Assembly (NCBI GenBank): GCA_958446835.1 | Contig: CAUCXT010000043.1 | Location: 1-21,086 of the forward strand | Reading direction: 5' to 3' | From: an uncultured Eubacterium sp. | GTDB taxonomy: Bacteria; Bacillota; Clostridia; Lachnospirales; Lachnospiraceae | DNA length: 21,086 bases | Made by a program: the position numbers and the translations under genes | Shown: in pieces, positions 7,317 to 14,021 of the stretch | Position numbering within the stretch: the first letter of the stretch is position 1 | Layout: each line of letters begins with the position of its first letter | Notes under the pieces: generated by a model | Database searches by the model: none | The model's input: only the letters and a program-made list of their open reading frames with translations | What the model was told of the DNA's origin: nothing

Positions 7317-8126
7317 ATGGATAGTAATTATTCAATATTGGAAATTGTGGAACTTACAAAGCAGTACGGCTCATTTACGGCGCTGGACCACCTTACCGTG
7401 AGCTTTGATAAAGGAGTATATGGTCTTTTAGGGCCTAACGGTGCGGGTAAATCCACCTTTTTAAATCTTGTGACCGATAACCTGCAAAGAACCGGTGGAA
7501 GTATTCTATATAATGGAAAGGATATTTCTAAGCTTGGAGCAGCATACAGGAGAAAAATCGGTTACACTCCGCAGGTAAGGGGAATGTATGAGGATTTTAC
7601 GGCGCGGGATTTTCTACATTACATAGGAGCACTTAAGGGGATGAAAGGCTCAGAATGTAAGAAACAGACGGAACAGTTTCTGGAAATAGTGAATCTTTCG
7701 AAGGATGCACATCACCGAATTGGTTCTTTTTCGGGCGGAATGAAGCAGCGTACTCTGATTGCGGCTGCTATGCTTGATGAGCCGGAGATTCTTTTCCTTG
7801 ACGAACCGACAGTTGGATTAGACCCGGAGGAGCGTTTCAGGCTGCGGAATTATATTGCGTCACTTGGAAAGGAACGCACGGTCATTCTTGCTACTCATAT
7901 AGTCGGTGATATAGAGAGCATTGCCGGAAAGGTGCTTTTGTTAACGAAAGGCAGGCTGTGCAGGTTTGACAGTCCTGCAGTGCTTATAAGGGAGCTTGAG
8001 GCTGAAGCTTATAAGGGAGGAGAAGCAGAGCAGTTTGTACGTGAAGCCTGTGGAAAAACATCCGGACTTGGTCTTGAGGATGTATACCTTTACTATGCTT
8101 TAAAACAGAGACAGAAAAATGAATAG
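7317..8126 (+). CDS. ABC transporter ATP-binding protein
   Basis: A 269-residue cytoplasmic ATPase of the type that serves ABC-2-like permeases. It shows Walker A GPNGAGKST (39-47), the Q-loop Gln86, signature SFSGGMKQR (137-145), Walker B ILFLDEPT (158-165) and the switch His194. A C-terminal tail of about 60 residues follows the core. The ATG has AGGGAGGT at 7302-7309. It is flanked by a lipoprotein gene and a permease gene at short distances, forming a three-gene operon. The substrate cannot be told from sequence. The build is like exporters of lantibiotics or other envelope-active compounds. Confidence 0.93.
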   Translation: MDSNYSILEIVELTKQYGSFTALDHLTVSFDKGVYGLLGPNGAGKSTFLNLVTDNLQRTGGSILYNGKDISKLGAAYRRKIGYTPQVRGMYEDFTARDFLHYIGALKGMKGSECKKQTEQFLEIVNLSKDAHHRIGSFSGGMKQRTLIAAAMLDEPEILFLDEPTVGLDPEERFRLRNYIASLGKERTVILATHIVGDIESIAGKVLLLTKGRLCRFDSPAVLIRELEAEAYKGGEAEQFVREACGKTSGLGLEDVYLYYALKQRQKNE

Positions 8127-8130
8127 GGGG
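8125..8130 (+). promoter_or_regulatory. Ribosome binding site that decides the permease start
   Basis: AGGGGG ends at 8130. The first in-frame GTG is at 8130 itself and overlaps this site. The next in-frame GTG at 8139 sits eight bases downstream, the normal spacing, so 8139 is the preferred start. Confidence 0.6.
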
Positions 8131-8138
8131 TGTGTTCT

Positions 8139-10121
8139 GTGCATGAGTTTTTACGCGTTGTTTTAAATAGAAAAACATTGCTCCTGTTCTTTTTGGCACT
8201 TTTCTTAAATATTACCTTCTGTATATATCAATGTAATGACAGTAAGGATATAACACTGACGGGGGAGGCTTTGCAGCAGTATATTGACAGCTACCCCGGA
8301 TACCTTGAACAGACACAGCAGAATGTCACATTGCTTCAAGGCTTGTCGCTTTATGGAAAGGTAAATAGTTTCGCATTAAGAAATATACAAAAGACCTCCA
8401 AGGACTATGGAAAACTGACGGACATTCAGCTTGTCGAGGGGGAAAATCGTGGCATTACAATATATTCAAGATTTAAATTCACGCATTTTTTGATGCTTGG
8501 ATTTGCAATCTATCTTGTAATTCAATTTACCTGTGAGCAGAAAAAAAGACTTGATCTTCTTGTAAGGACCACCGCTTACGGAAGAAATGTGCTTTTGCTT
8601 AACAGAATTGCAATATTATCTATATGCATGCTTGCGGAGGCTTTTGTGCTGTATGGAAGCAATATGGCTGTGGTTTCGGTTATTTATCCCGGAGCAGAGT
8701 TAAACAGGGCAATACAGTCTGTTCCTGATTTTATGAAATGTATGTACGAAATAAGCATAGGGCAGTTTCTTGTAGGAGATATTTTATTTAAGGCTTTGGC
8801 GGCAGCGCTTGCAGGAATGTTATTTCTGGCATTGTCCGTAATGCTTCCTTTAACTGTGGCAATGGCTTTATTTATTGTGATTATGGCATCAGAGTACATA
8901 TTATATCTTACAATTGTTCCTACATCCGCTTTTTCATGGCTTAAATATCTGAATATATGTGCGGTTTTGTTTGGAAGAGAGGGCTTTATAAATTACCTTA
9001 ATCTAAATTTTTTTGGATATCCGGTGGAGCTTAACCTCATGCAGCTTGGAATGTGCATGGTATTTATGATTTTTCTTGCAACGGGGAGTCTGTTCGTCTG
9101 TCGCAGGACAAGGAAAAGCACCAAGGGCAGGTTTCTTATGTGGATTGACAGACTTTTCGCCTGGTCTAGCAGGCACAGAACCTGTCCACCCGGCTTTGTA
9201 TGGGAGATGCGAAAGATGCTGTTCTATCAGAAGGGACTGATAATTCTTGTTCTGGCAGGCTATCTTGCATATTCATCCGCCATGGAATATCGTTATGCTG
9301 ACCTTAGAAATCCGTATGAGATGATGTGGTATGAGCAGTTTTCCGGTCCGTTGGATGATGAAAAAATGCAGGATATGTACAAGGAGCAGTCAAAGATGGA
9401 GCGCCGCATGGCATGGCTTATAAAGGAATGCGACAGACTTTCCGATTCAATTGTCAAATATCTTGATGACCCACAGCAGATGCAGATAATTTCCGTTTAT
9501 CTTTCAAATTATAAATCCGAAATGGATGAACTTGAGAAAAAGCTTGCGGGAATCAGTAAAGTGATTTCACAGGCTGAGAGTGAAATGGAGTATATGAAAA
9601 AGACAGGAAAACAGCTATGGCTGCTTGAACCATATACCTATTATCTGCTGCTTAAGAATGACTACAGGACATACCAGAGAAATAGGATGTACATTCTTAT
9701 TGCCGTTATTGCTGCGTTTTCAGGCTGTATGGCTTACGAAAATAAATCACATATGGAGCCAACACTTCACACGCTGTATAAGGGGAGAAATACTGTTGTG
9801 AACAAGCTTATAATAGTTGCGCTGTTTTCGGCGCTTACTGCATTGGGAATACATATGATACAATTTATCCAGATAGGAAAGGCATTTCCTTACCATGCTA
9901 TGAATTATCCTGTGCAGAGCATAGAGTTTTTGAGGGAGTTTAGTTTAGATATAAGTATACGCGGATATCTGTGCCTGCTGTACGGGTGGAGATGTCTGTA
10001 TGCCGCAGTAGTGGGAATGCTTGTGGCAGGCATAAGCTATCTGACAAAGGACAGGGTGACAAGTCTTGCTGTGGGGGCAGCAGGACTGATATTGCCTGTG
10101 TTTATCTTATCCTTGTTATAG
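8139..10121 (+). CDS. ABC transporter permease, fused double-half protein
   Basis: A membrane permease of about 660 residues started at GTG 8139. Residue numbers here count from this start. It has an N-terminal helix (about 12-31), an extracytoplasmic stretch (about 33-112) and several helices (114-133, 155-175, 214-260, 301-320). A basic loop and a second helix (366-381) follow. Next is a second extracytoplasmic stretch with heptad-like charged helices (390-505), then more helices to the C-terminus. Both halves share a pattern: a YxGRN loop (TAYGRN and LYKGRN), then a Q-S-I/V segment leading to ISIGxFL/ISIRGYL. The gene therefore looks like a tandem duplication of one half-permease. The N-terminal half also matches the sensor of the kinase at 1782-3635. 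The permease follows its ATPase by 12 bases. The substrate is unknown. Confidence 0.85.
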   Translation: MHEFLRVVLNRKTLLLFFLALFLNITFCIYQCNDSKDITLTGEALQQYIDSYPGYLEQTQQNVTLLQGLSLYGKVNSFALRNIQKTSKDYGKLTDIQLVEGENRGITIYSRFKFTHFLMLGFAIYLVIQFTCEQKKRLDLLVRTTAYGRNVLLLNRIAILSICMLAEAFVLYGSNMAVVSVIYPGAELNRAIQSVPDFMKCMYEISIGQFLVGDILFKALAAALAGMLFLALSVMLPLTVAMALFIVIMASEYILYLTIVPTSAFSWLKYLNICAVLFGREGFINYLNLNFFGYPVELNLMQLGMCMVFMIFLATGSLFVCRRTRKSTKGRFLMWIDRLFAWSSRHRTCPPGFVWEMRKMLFYQKGLIILVLAGYLAYSSAMEYRYADLRNPYEMMWYEQFSGPLDDEKMQDMYKEQSKMERRMAWLIKECDRLSDSIVKYLDDPQQMQIISVYLSNYKSEMDELEKKLAGISKVISQAESEMEYMKKTGKQLWLLEPYTYYLLLKNDYRTYQRNRMYILIAVIAAFSGCMAYENKSHMEPTLHTLYKGRNTVVNKLIIVALFSALTALGIHMIQFIQIGKAFPYHAMNYPVQSIEFLREFSLDISIRGYLCLLYGWRCLYAAVVGMLVAGISYLTKDRVTSLAVGAAGLILPVFILSLL

Positions 10122-10143
10122 TAATAAAGGTTCTTGATAAGAG

Positions 10144-10170
10144 AAAAGGGACAGTTATCTGTCTTTTTTT
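10144..10170 (+). terminator. Terminator after the ABC operon
   Basis: GACAG (10150-10154) pairs with CTGTC (10159-10163) around a 4-nt loop. Two G-U pairs and an A/T extension lengthen the stem, and seven T follow. It lies just before the blaI promoter. Confidence 0.65.
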
Positions 10171-10171
10171 C

Positions 10172-10200
10172 TTGACAATTAGGTTTATCCAGAGTAAACT
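10172..10200 (+). promoter_or_regulatory. blaI promoter
   Basis: A consensus TTGACA (10172-10177) and TAAACT (10195-10200) are spaced 17 bp apart. Predicted transcription starts near 10207. The -10 box is inside the first BlaI-type dyad. Confidence 0.75.
10182..10200. promoter_or_regulatory. Candidate BlaI operator 1
   Basis: GTTTA (10183-10187), seven bases, then TAAAC (10195-10199). The right arm is the -10 box, so a bound repressor would block polymerase. The geometry is the same as operator 2. Confidence 0.6.
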
Positions 10201-10210
10201 TATGACATGG

Positions 10211-10229
10211 GGTTTATTACCAATAAACC
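10211..10229. promoter_or_regulatory. Candidate BlaI operator 2
   Basis: A perfect dyad of 8-bp arms (GGTTTATT and AATAAACC) with a 3-nt centre. It contains the same GTTTA-N7-TAAAC core as operator 1, 29 bp further on. It lies between the predicted start of transcription and the ribosome binding site. Confidence 0.65.
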
Positions 10230-10246
10230 AAGAGAGGAGGTATTCC

Positions 10247-10609
10247 ATGAAGGAGATAGAATTAGGTGAGGTGCAGGCTGCGTTCGCGGACATTATATGG
10301 GCGAATGAGCCGGTCGGTTCGGGAGAGCTGGTAAAGCTATGTGAGAGCCGGTTTAACTGGAAGAAGCCGACTACCTACACAGTGCTAAGGAAGCTGTGCG
10401 AGAAGGGGCTGTTTAAAAATGAGGATGGGGTTGTCACATCCTTGATTTCGAAGGAGGAATTCAATGCCTCTAAGAGCGAGAAGTTCGTTCAGGAGACCTA
10501 TGACGGTTCACTGCCTGCGTTTATTGCGGCATTCATGTCGCACAAGAAGCTAAGCAGTGGGGATATAGATGAGATACAGAGAATGATTGATAAATACAGG
10601 GAGGGCTGA
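10247..10609 (+). CDS. blaI: BlaI/MecI-family transcriptional repressor
   Basis: A 120-residue repressor, the usual length for the family. I start it at the ATG at 10247 after GAGAGGAGG; the frame is open further upstream, but that part lies before the promoter. The winged helix-turn-helix spans about 5-72. Its recognition region is WKKPTTYTVLRKLCEKGLF, close to the family pattern W-x-x-x-T-V-x-x-x-L-x-x-L-x-x-K-G. The C-terminal helices (about 76-118) serve dimerisation and carry the site usually cut on induction. It lies four bases before the blaR1-like gene, as in bla/mec systems. Two dyads in front suggest autorepression. No beta-lactamase is present in the window. Confidence 0.92.
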   Translation: MKEIELGEVQAAFADIIWANEPVGSGELVKLCESRFNWKKPTTYTVLRKLCEKGLFKNEDGVVTSLISKEEFNASKSEKFVQETYDGSLPAFIAAFMSHKKLSSGDIDEIQRMIDKYREG

Positions 10610-10613
10610 GGAT

Positions 10614-11939
10614 ATGTATGGAATCTTTACAAAAATGCTGAATATGAGCCTTTCGGCGGGCATCCTTGTGATTGCGGTTGTTTTTCTGAGAATTATTTTA
10701 AGGAACGTACCTAAAAAATATATATGTGTTCTGTGGGTGTTGGTGGCTCTCAGCTTGGTATGTCCGGTGAATATACCAAGCCCGCTGTCGGTATTTAATT
10801 TATTAGGCAGCAATAACAGTGCGGACAGTAAGGTGGAATATTTCCGGTACAATGAAAAAACCGAAAAACCGAAGCTGAGCTTTGCGGTTCCGGCGATTGT
10901 GGAAGATAATGCTTCGCCGGACAGTATAACTGTGGGACTGCACATATCATCCGTGTATTTTCCGGCAATTGTGCATATCTGGATATCGGGTGCCGCCATT
11001 ATGCTGCTGTATTCCGCCATCAGCTATCTGTATCTGAAAAAGCAGGTTTCAGTCTCCATTCCCGGAAAGGATAACGTGTATGTATGCGATGGGATAAAGA
11101 GCCCATTTATTCTGGGGATTGTTTCCCCACGTGTGTATCTTCCGTCCGGAATTAGTGAAGATGTGCGCCAGAATGTGATTGCGCATGAGCGGGCACACCT
11201 AAAAAGGCGGGACAATCTGTGGAAGCCGCTTGGATATATTCTTCTTGCCTTGTACTGGTTTAATCCTGTTATGTGGGCAGCCTATGTCCTGTTCTGCAGG
11301 GATATCGAAGCAGCGTGTGATGAGAGTGTGATTGAGAATATGGATAAAGATGGCAGGATAAGCTATTCAGAAGCATTGCTGGCTTGCGCAGTTCACAGGT
11401 TCAGGATAACGGTGTGCCCTCTGGCATTTGGCGAGAATGCCGTGAAGGGGAGAGTGAGACACGTTTTAAATTACAGAAAGCCCGGATTCTGGGTTGGAAT
11501 ATTGTCGGGTGTCGTGTGTATTGCGGCTGCAATCGTATTTTTGACAAGCCCATCGGGGGTTAAGGCAGGGGAGAATGACACCTTGCGAGATATAGAGATT
11601 AGCTATGGAACCTCCTCAATCTACAGCATGCAGGATATGGACGAAGCTATTGATGTGATTATAAGTGAGTTTAGTACGTGGGAGGGCTGTGAGCTTCATA
11701 GTATCGCATATTCTTCGGATGAATTCTGCAATGCTTCCAATATTGCGTGGATGAACGAGCTGGAGGAAAATGGTGAAGCGGAGGAGCATTTCACGCAGTG
11801 CATTATGTTTACAAGCAGCTTTCATACCCCTAAGTATAATGCCGGGGCATGGAACCCGGACGAGGAATACACAGGCTGGGAGTGGTGGCTTGCACGTTCG
11901 GAGAGCGGACAGTGGAAGCTTATGACCGGCGGGTACTAG
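10614..11939 (+). CDS. BlaR1/MecR1-like M56 zinc metalloprotease sensor
   Basis: A 441-residue membrane protein. I start it at the ATG at 10614, eight bases after GGGAGGG. It has N-terminal helices (about 11-28, 35-52), one at about 115-138, then the gluzincin motif HERAH (191-195; His191, Glu192, His195). The likely third zinc ligand is Glu232 in CRDIEAACDE. A further helix lies at about 292-310. In BlaR1 the protease cuts the BlaI repressor after a signal. The outer C-terminal domain here (about 315-441) is only some 125 residues, ends in WEWWLARSESGQWKLMTGGY and has no penicillin-binding serine motifs. The signal is thus unlikely to be beta-lactam acylation. A palindrome abuts the stop codon. 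Confidence 0.88.
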   Translation: MYGIFTKMLNMSLSAGILVIAVVFLRIILRNVPKKYICVLWVLVALSLVCPVNIPSPLSVFNLLGSNNSADSKVEYFRYNEKTEKPKLSFAVPAIVEDNASPDSITVGLHISSVYFPAIVHIWISGAAIMLLYSAISYLYLKKQVSVSIPGKDNVYVCDGIKSPFILGIVSPRVYLPSGISEDVRQNVIAHERAHLKRRDNLWKPLGYILLALYWFNPVMWAAYVLFCRDIEAACDESVIENMDKDGRISYSEALLACAVHRFRITVCPLAFGENAVKGRVRHVLNYRKPGFWVGILSGVVCIAAAIVFLTSPSGVKAGENDTLRDIEISYGTSSIYSMQDMDEAIDVIISEFSTWEGCELHSIAYSSDEFCNASNIAWMNELEENGEAEEHFTQCIMFTSSFHTPKYNAGAWNPDEEYTGWEWWLARSESGQWKLMTGGY

Positions 11940-11969
11940 TGGGACAGTGGTGTCAGACCCCTGTCCCAC
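11939..11969. repeat. REP-like palindrome abutting the blaR1 stop
   Basis: Perfect 9-bp arms (GTGGGACAG at 11939-11947, CTGTCCCAC at 11961-11969) flank a 13-nt loop with the sequence GTGTCAGACCC. It begins on the last base of the stop codon and has no U tract. GTCAGACCCC-type palindromes resemble repetitive extragenic palindromes moved by RAYT (REP-associated) transposases, as far as I recall. It might also act as a weak terminator. Confidence 0.5.
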
Positions 11970-12017
11970 AGAAACTACTATAGGAAAAAACTATAGCAAA
12001 CTCTAGGTAAAATCTAT

Positions 12018-12046
12018 TTGAAAATTTGGAGCATACAATGTATAAT
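12018..12046 (+). promoter_or_regulatory. metNIQ promoter
   Basis: TTGAAA (12018-12023) and a perfect TATAAT (12041-12046) are spaced 17 bp apart. Transcription would start near 12053, giving a leader of about 140 bases before metN. Upstream, CTATAG occurs twice (11978-11983, 11991-11996) and might be an activator or repressor site. Confidence 0.7.
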
Positions 12047-12048
12047 CG

Positions 12049-12136
12049 CTTTTACAGTTAGAAGATAATCATATTAAAAAAGTGGGAATTGACTGTAAAA
12101 GGATTACACAATCATAAGGTAATAAATCGGATTGTG
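12049..12136 (+). promoter_or_regulatory. Structured leader before metN, not a recognised riboswitch
   Basis: Two hairpins can form: 12049-12058 with 12092-12101 (10 perfect pairs, 33-nt loop), then 12107-12113 with 12130-12136 (7 pairs, 16-nt loop). I see neither the conserved core of the S-box (SAM-I) riboswitch nor the T-box GGGTGGTACCGCG element. The first stem also begins at the predicted transcription start, so it could be a DNA operator instead. Confidence 0.45.
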
Positions 12137-12194
12137 AATATACGTTAGACAATTGGAACTCATATAAATAACAGAATTGGAAAGCGATGATTTT

Positions 12195-13259
12195 ATGATA
12201 GAAATTAAGAATCTTAACAAAACCTATCATCTTAAATCCGGTGATGTCGAGGCGGCGAAGAACGTCTCACTCACGATTGAGGATGGTGAGATATACGGAA
12301 TTATAGGTTATTCAGGTGCGGGCAAGTCGACGCTTGTTCGCTGTATCAATCTTCTTGAGGTTCCTGATTCCGGGGAGATAAATGTAAACGGAGTTCAGCT
12401 TACGAGAATGGAGAGCACACCGAAGGGTGAGGTCTTAAGAAAGGTGAGCGATAAGGAGTTAAACCGCGCAAGAAAGGGCATTGGAATGATATTCCAGCAT
12501 TTCAACCTTCTTGACAGAAGCACAGTATTCGACAATATAGCTTATCCGCTCAAGTATTCAGGCAAGAGCAAGCAGGAGATTAGGGAGAGAGTGCATGAGC
12601 TTTTGGAACTTGTCGACTTAAAGGATAAGGAGAATGTATATCCATCACAGCTTTCGGGAGGACAGAAGCAGAGAGTTGCCATTGCGCGTGCCCTTGCTAA
12701 CAATCCCGGTGTGCTTTTGTCGGACGAGGCTACAAGTGCACTTGATCCGGAGGCAACGGAGTCTATTTTAAATCTTTTGAAGAAGCTTAATAAGCAGCTT
12801 GGGCTTACGATTGTCCTCATCACACATGAGATGACGGTCATCAAGACGATATGCAGTAAGGTTGCTGTCATGGAGAACGGCGCTGTTGTGGAGCAGGGTG
12901 ATGTCTATGATATATTTGCACATCCGAAGCAGCCTATCACGAAGAAATTTATCAACACAGTGTCGAACCTTTCAAAGATTCATAAGATGATTGCCGAGAA
13001 TATACCGCTTGTGCAGCTTTCGGGCAACGATAAGCTTGTGAAGCTTATATTCGAGAATGACTGCACCGGGGATGCGGTTATTTCGGACATCTCTAAGAAG
13101 TTTGACATCAAGGTGAATATTGTCCTTGCCAATGTTGAGATGATAGGTGACAGACCGCTTGGAGGAATAATCGTTATACTAAAGGGCAGCGATGCGGCGA
13201 TAGCCGATACATTTAAGTATCTTGAAAGTATTAAGGTCGGAACGGAGGTATTAGCATGA
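12195..13259 (+). CDS. metN: Methionine ABC transporter ATP-binding protein
   Basis: A 354-residue ATPase of the MetNIQ methionine importer at the inner face of the membrane. The ATG at 12195 follows GGAAAGCG at good spacing; an in-frame TTG at 12177 is possible but would add six residues with no family support. Walker A is GYSGAGKST (38-46), Q-loop Gln101, signature LSGGQKQR (153-160), Walker B VLLSDEAT (173-180, Glu178) and switch His211. The C-terminal NIL domain (about 265-345) is the methionine-sensing domain that brakes transport in E. coli MetN. The stop overlaps the metI start as ATGA. Family and context agree fully. Confidence 0.95.
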   Translation: MIEIKNLNKTYHLKSGDVEAAKNVSLTIEDGEIYGIIGYSGAGKSTLVRCINLLEVPDSGEINVNGVQLTRMESTPKGEVLRKVSDKELNRARKGIGMIFQHFNLLDRSTVFDNIAYPLKYSGKSKQEIRERVHELLELVDLKDKENVYPSQLSGGQKQRVAIARALANNPGVLLSDEATSALDPEATESILNLLKKLNKQLGLTIVLITHEMTVIKTICSKVAVMENGAVVEQGDVYDIFAHPKQPITKKFINTVSNLSKIHKMIAENIPLVQLSGNDKLVKLIFENDCTGDAVISDISKKFDIKVNIVLANVEMIGDRPLGGIIVILKGSDAAIADTFKYLESIKVGTEVLA

Positions 13260-13963
13260 GTGGTTTTTTGGAAAAAATAATGCCTAATGTTCTTTCGTAT
13301 TGGGACAGATTTACAACAAGCTGCGGGCAGACCCTACAGATGTTTGCGATAGCAGGCGTGTTCACGTTCATATTCGGACTTGCATTCGGTGTGATACTCA
13401 CGGTTACCAAGCGCGACGGAATAAGGCAGAATCTTGTTATCTACTATATTGTAGATATATTCACGAATGTATTCAGGTCGATACCTTTTATCATCCTGCT
13501 GATATTCCTTATACCGTTTACAAGAGCTCTTGTGGGAACGGCGATAGGTGTCAAGGGTGCGGTGGTTCCGCTTATATTCGGTGCGGTTCCGTTCTTCACA
13601 AGACAGGTTGAGACTGCGCTTGCCAATGTATCTTATGGTAAGATTGAGGCAGCGAGAAGCATGGGAAGCACAACCATGGGGCTGATATTCAGAATATATC
13701 TACATGAGGCAGTTCCGGAGCTTATCAGAGTGACCACGATAACGGCGATAAGCCTTATCGGTCTTACTACAATGGCGGGTGCTGTAGGAGCGGGCGGAAT
13801 AGGAAGCTTTGCAATCAACTACGGTCAGAACCTCAATCATCAGGACATTGTAAACGTGTGCGTTGTTTTACTTCTTGCATTCGTGTGTGTCCTTCAGACA
13901 TTAGGTAATTTCTTCTCTAAGAAGACAACCAATAGAGAGCTGATTACAAAGAGGGAAAAATAG
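13256..13963 (+). CDS. metI: Methionine ABC transporter permease
   Basis: A 235-residue permease with about five helices (26-50, 62-90, 98-115, 160-188, 197-216). The EAA loop that docks onto MetN is at about 130-150 (IEAARSMGSTTMGLIFRIYL). FRSIPFIILLIFLIPF is typical of MetI. The start overlaps the metN stop by four bases. A small hairpin separates it from metQ. Confidence 0.95.
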   Translation: MSGFLEKIMPNVLSYWDRFTTSCGQTLQMFAIAGVFTFIFGLAFGVILTVTKRDGIRQNLVIYYIVDIFTNVFRSIPFIILLIFLIPFTRALVGTAIGVKGAVVPLIFGAVPFFTRQVETALANVSYGKIEAARSMGSTTMGLIFRIYLHEAVPELIRVTTITAISLIGLTTMAGAVGAGGIGSFAINYGQNLNHQDIVNVCVVLLLAFVCVLQTLGNFFSKKTTNRELITKREK

Positions 13964-13988
13964 GAGGATTTTCTCTCGGAAAAAACAG

Positions 13989-14006
13989 CACAGATTAAGC
14001 TGTGCG
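13989..14006. repeat. Hairpin between metI and metQ
   Basis: GCACAG (13989-13994) and CTGTGC (14001-14006) form a perfect 6-bp stem with a 6-nt loop. The metQ ribosome binding site follows directly. There is no U tract. It may stabilise or mark a processing point so that more MetQ is made than MetNI (inference). Confidence 0.45.
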
Positions 14007-14021
14007 GAAAAGAGGAAAAGT

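Noticed and set aside
9971..10246. Extending blaI upstream to 9971
   Set aside because: The extension lies inside the permease gene and across the terminator, promoter and operators. The 120-residue form has normal BlaI length.
12001..12194. SAM riboswitch or T-box before metN
   Set aside because: Expected from the methionine function, but neither conserved core could be found. Only two simple stems are visible.
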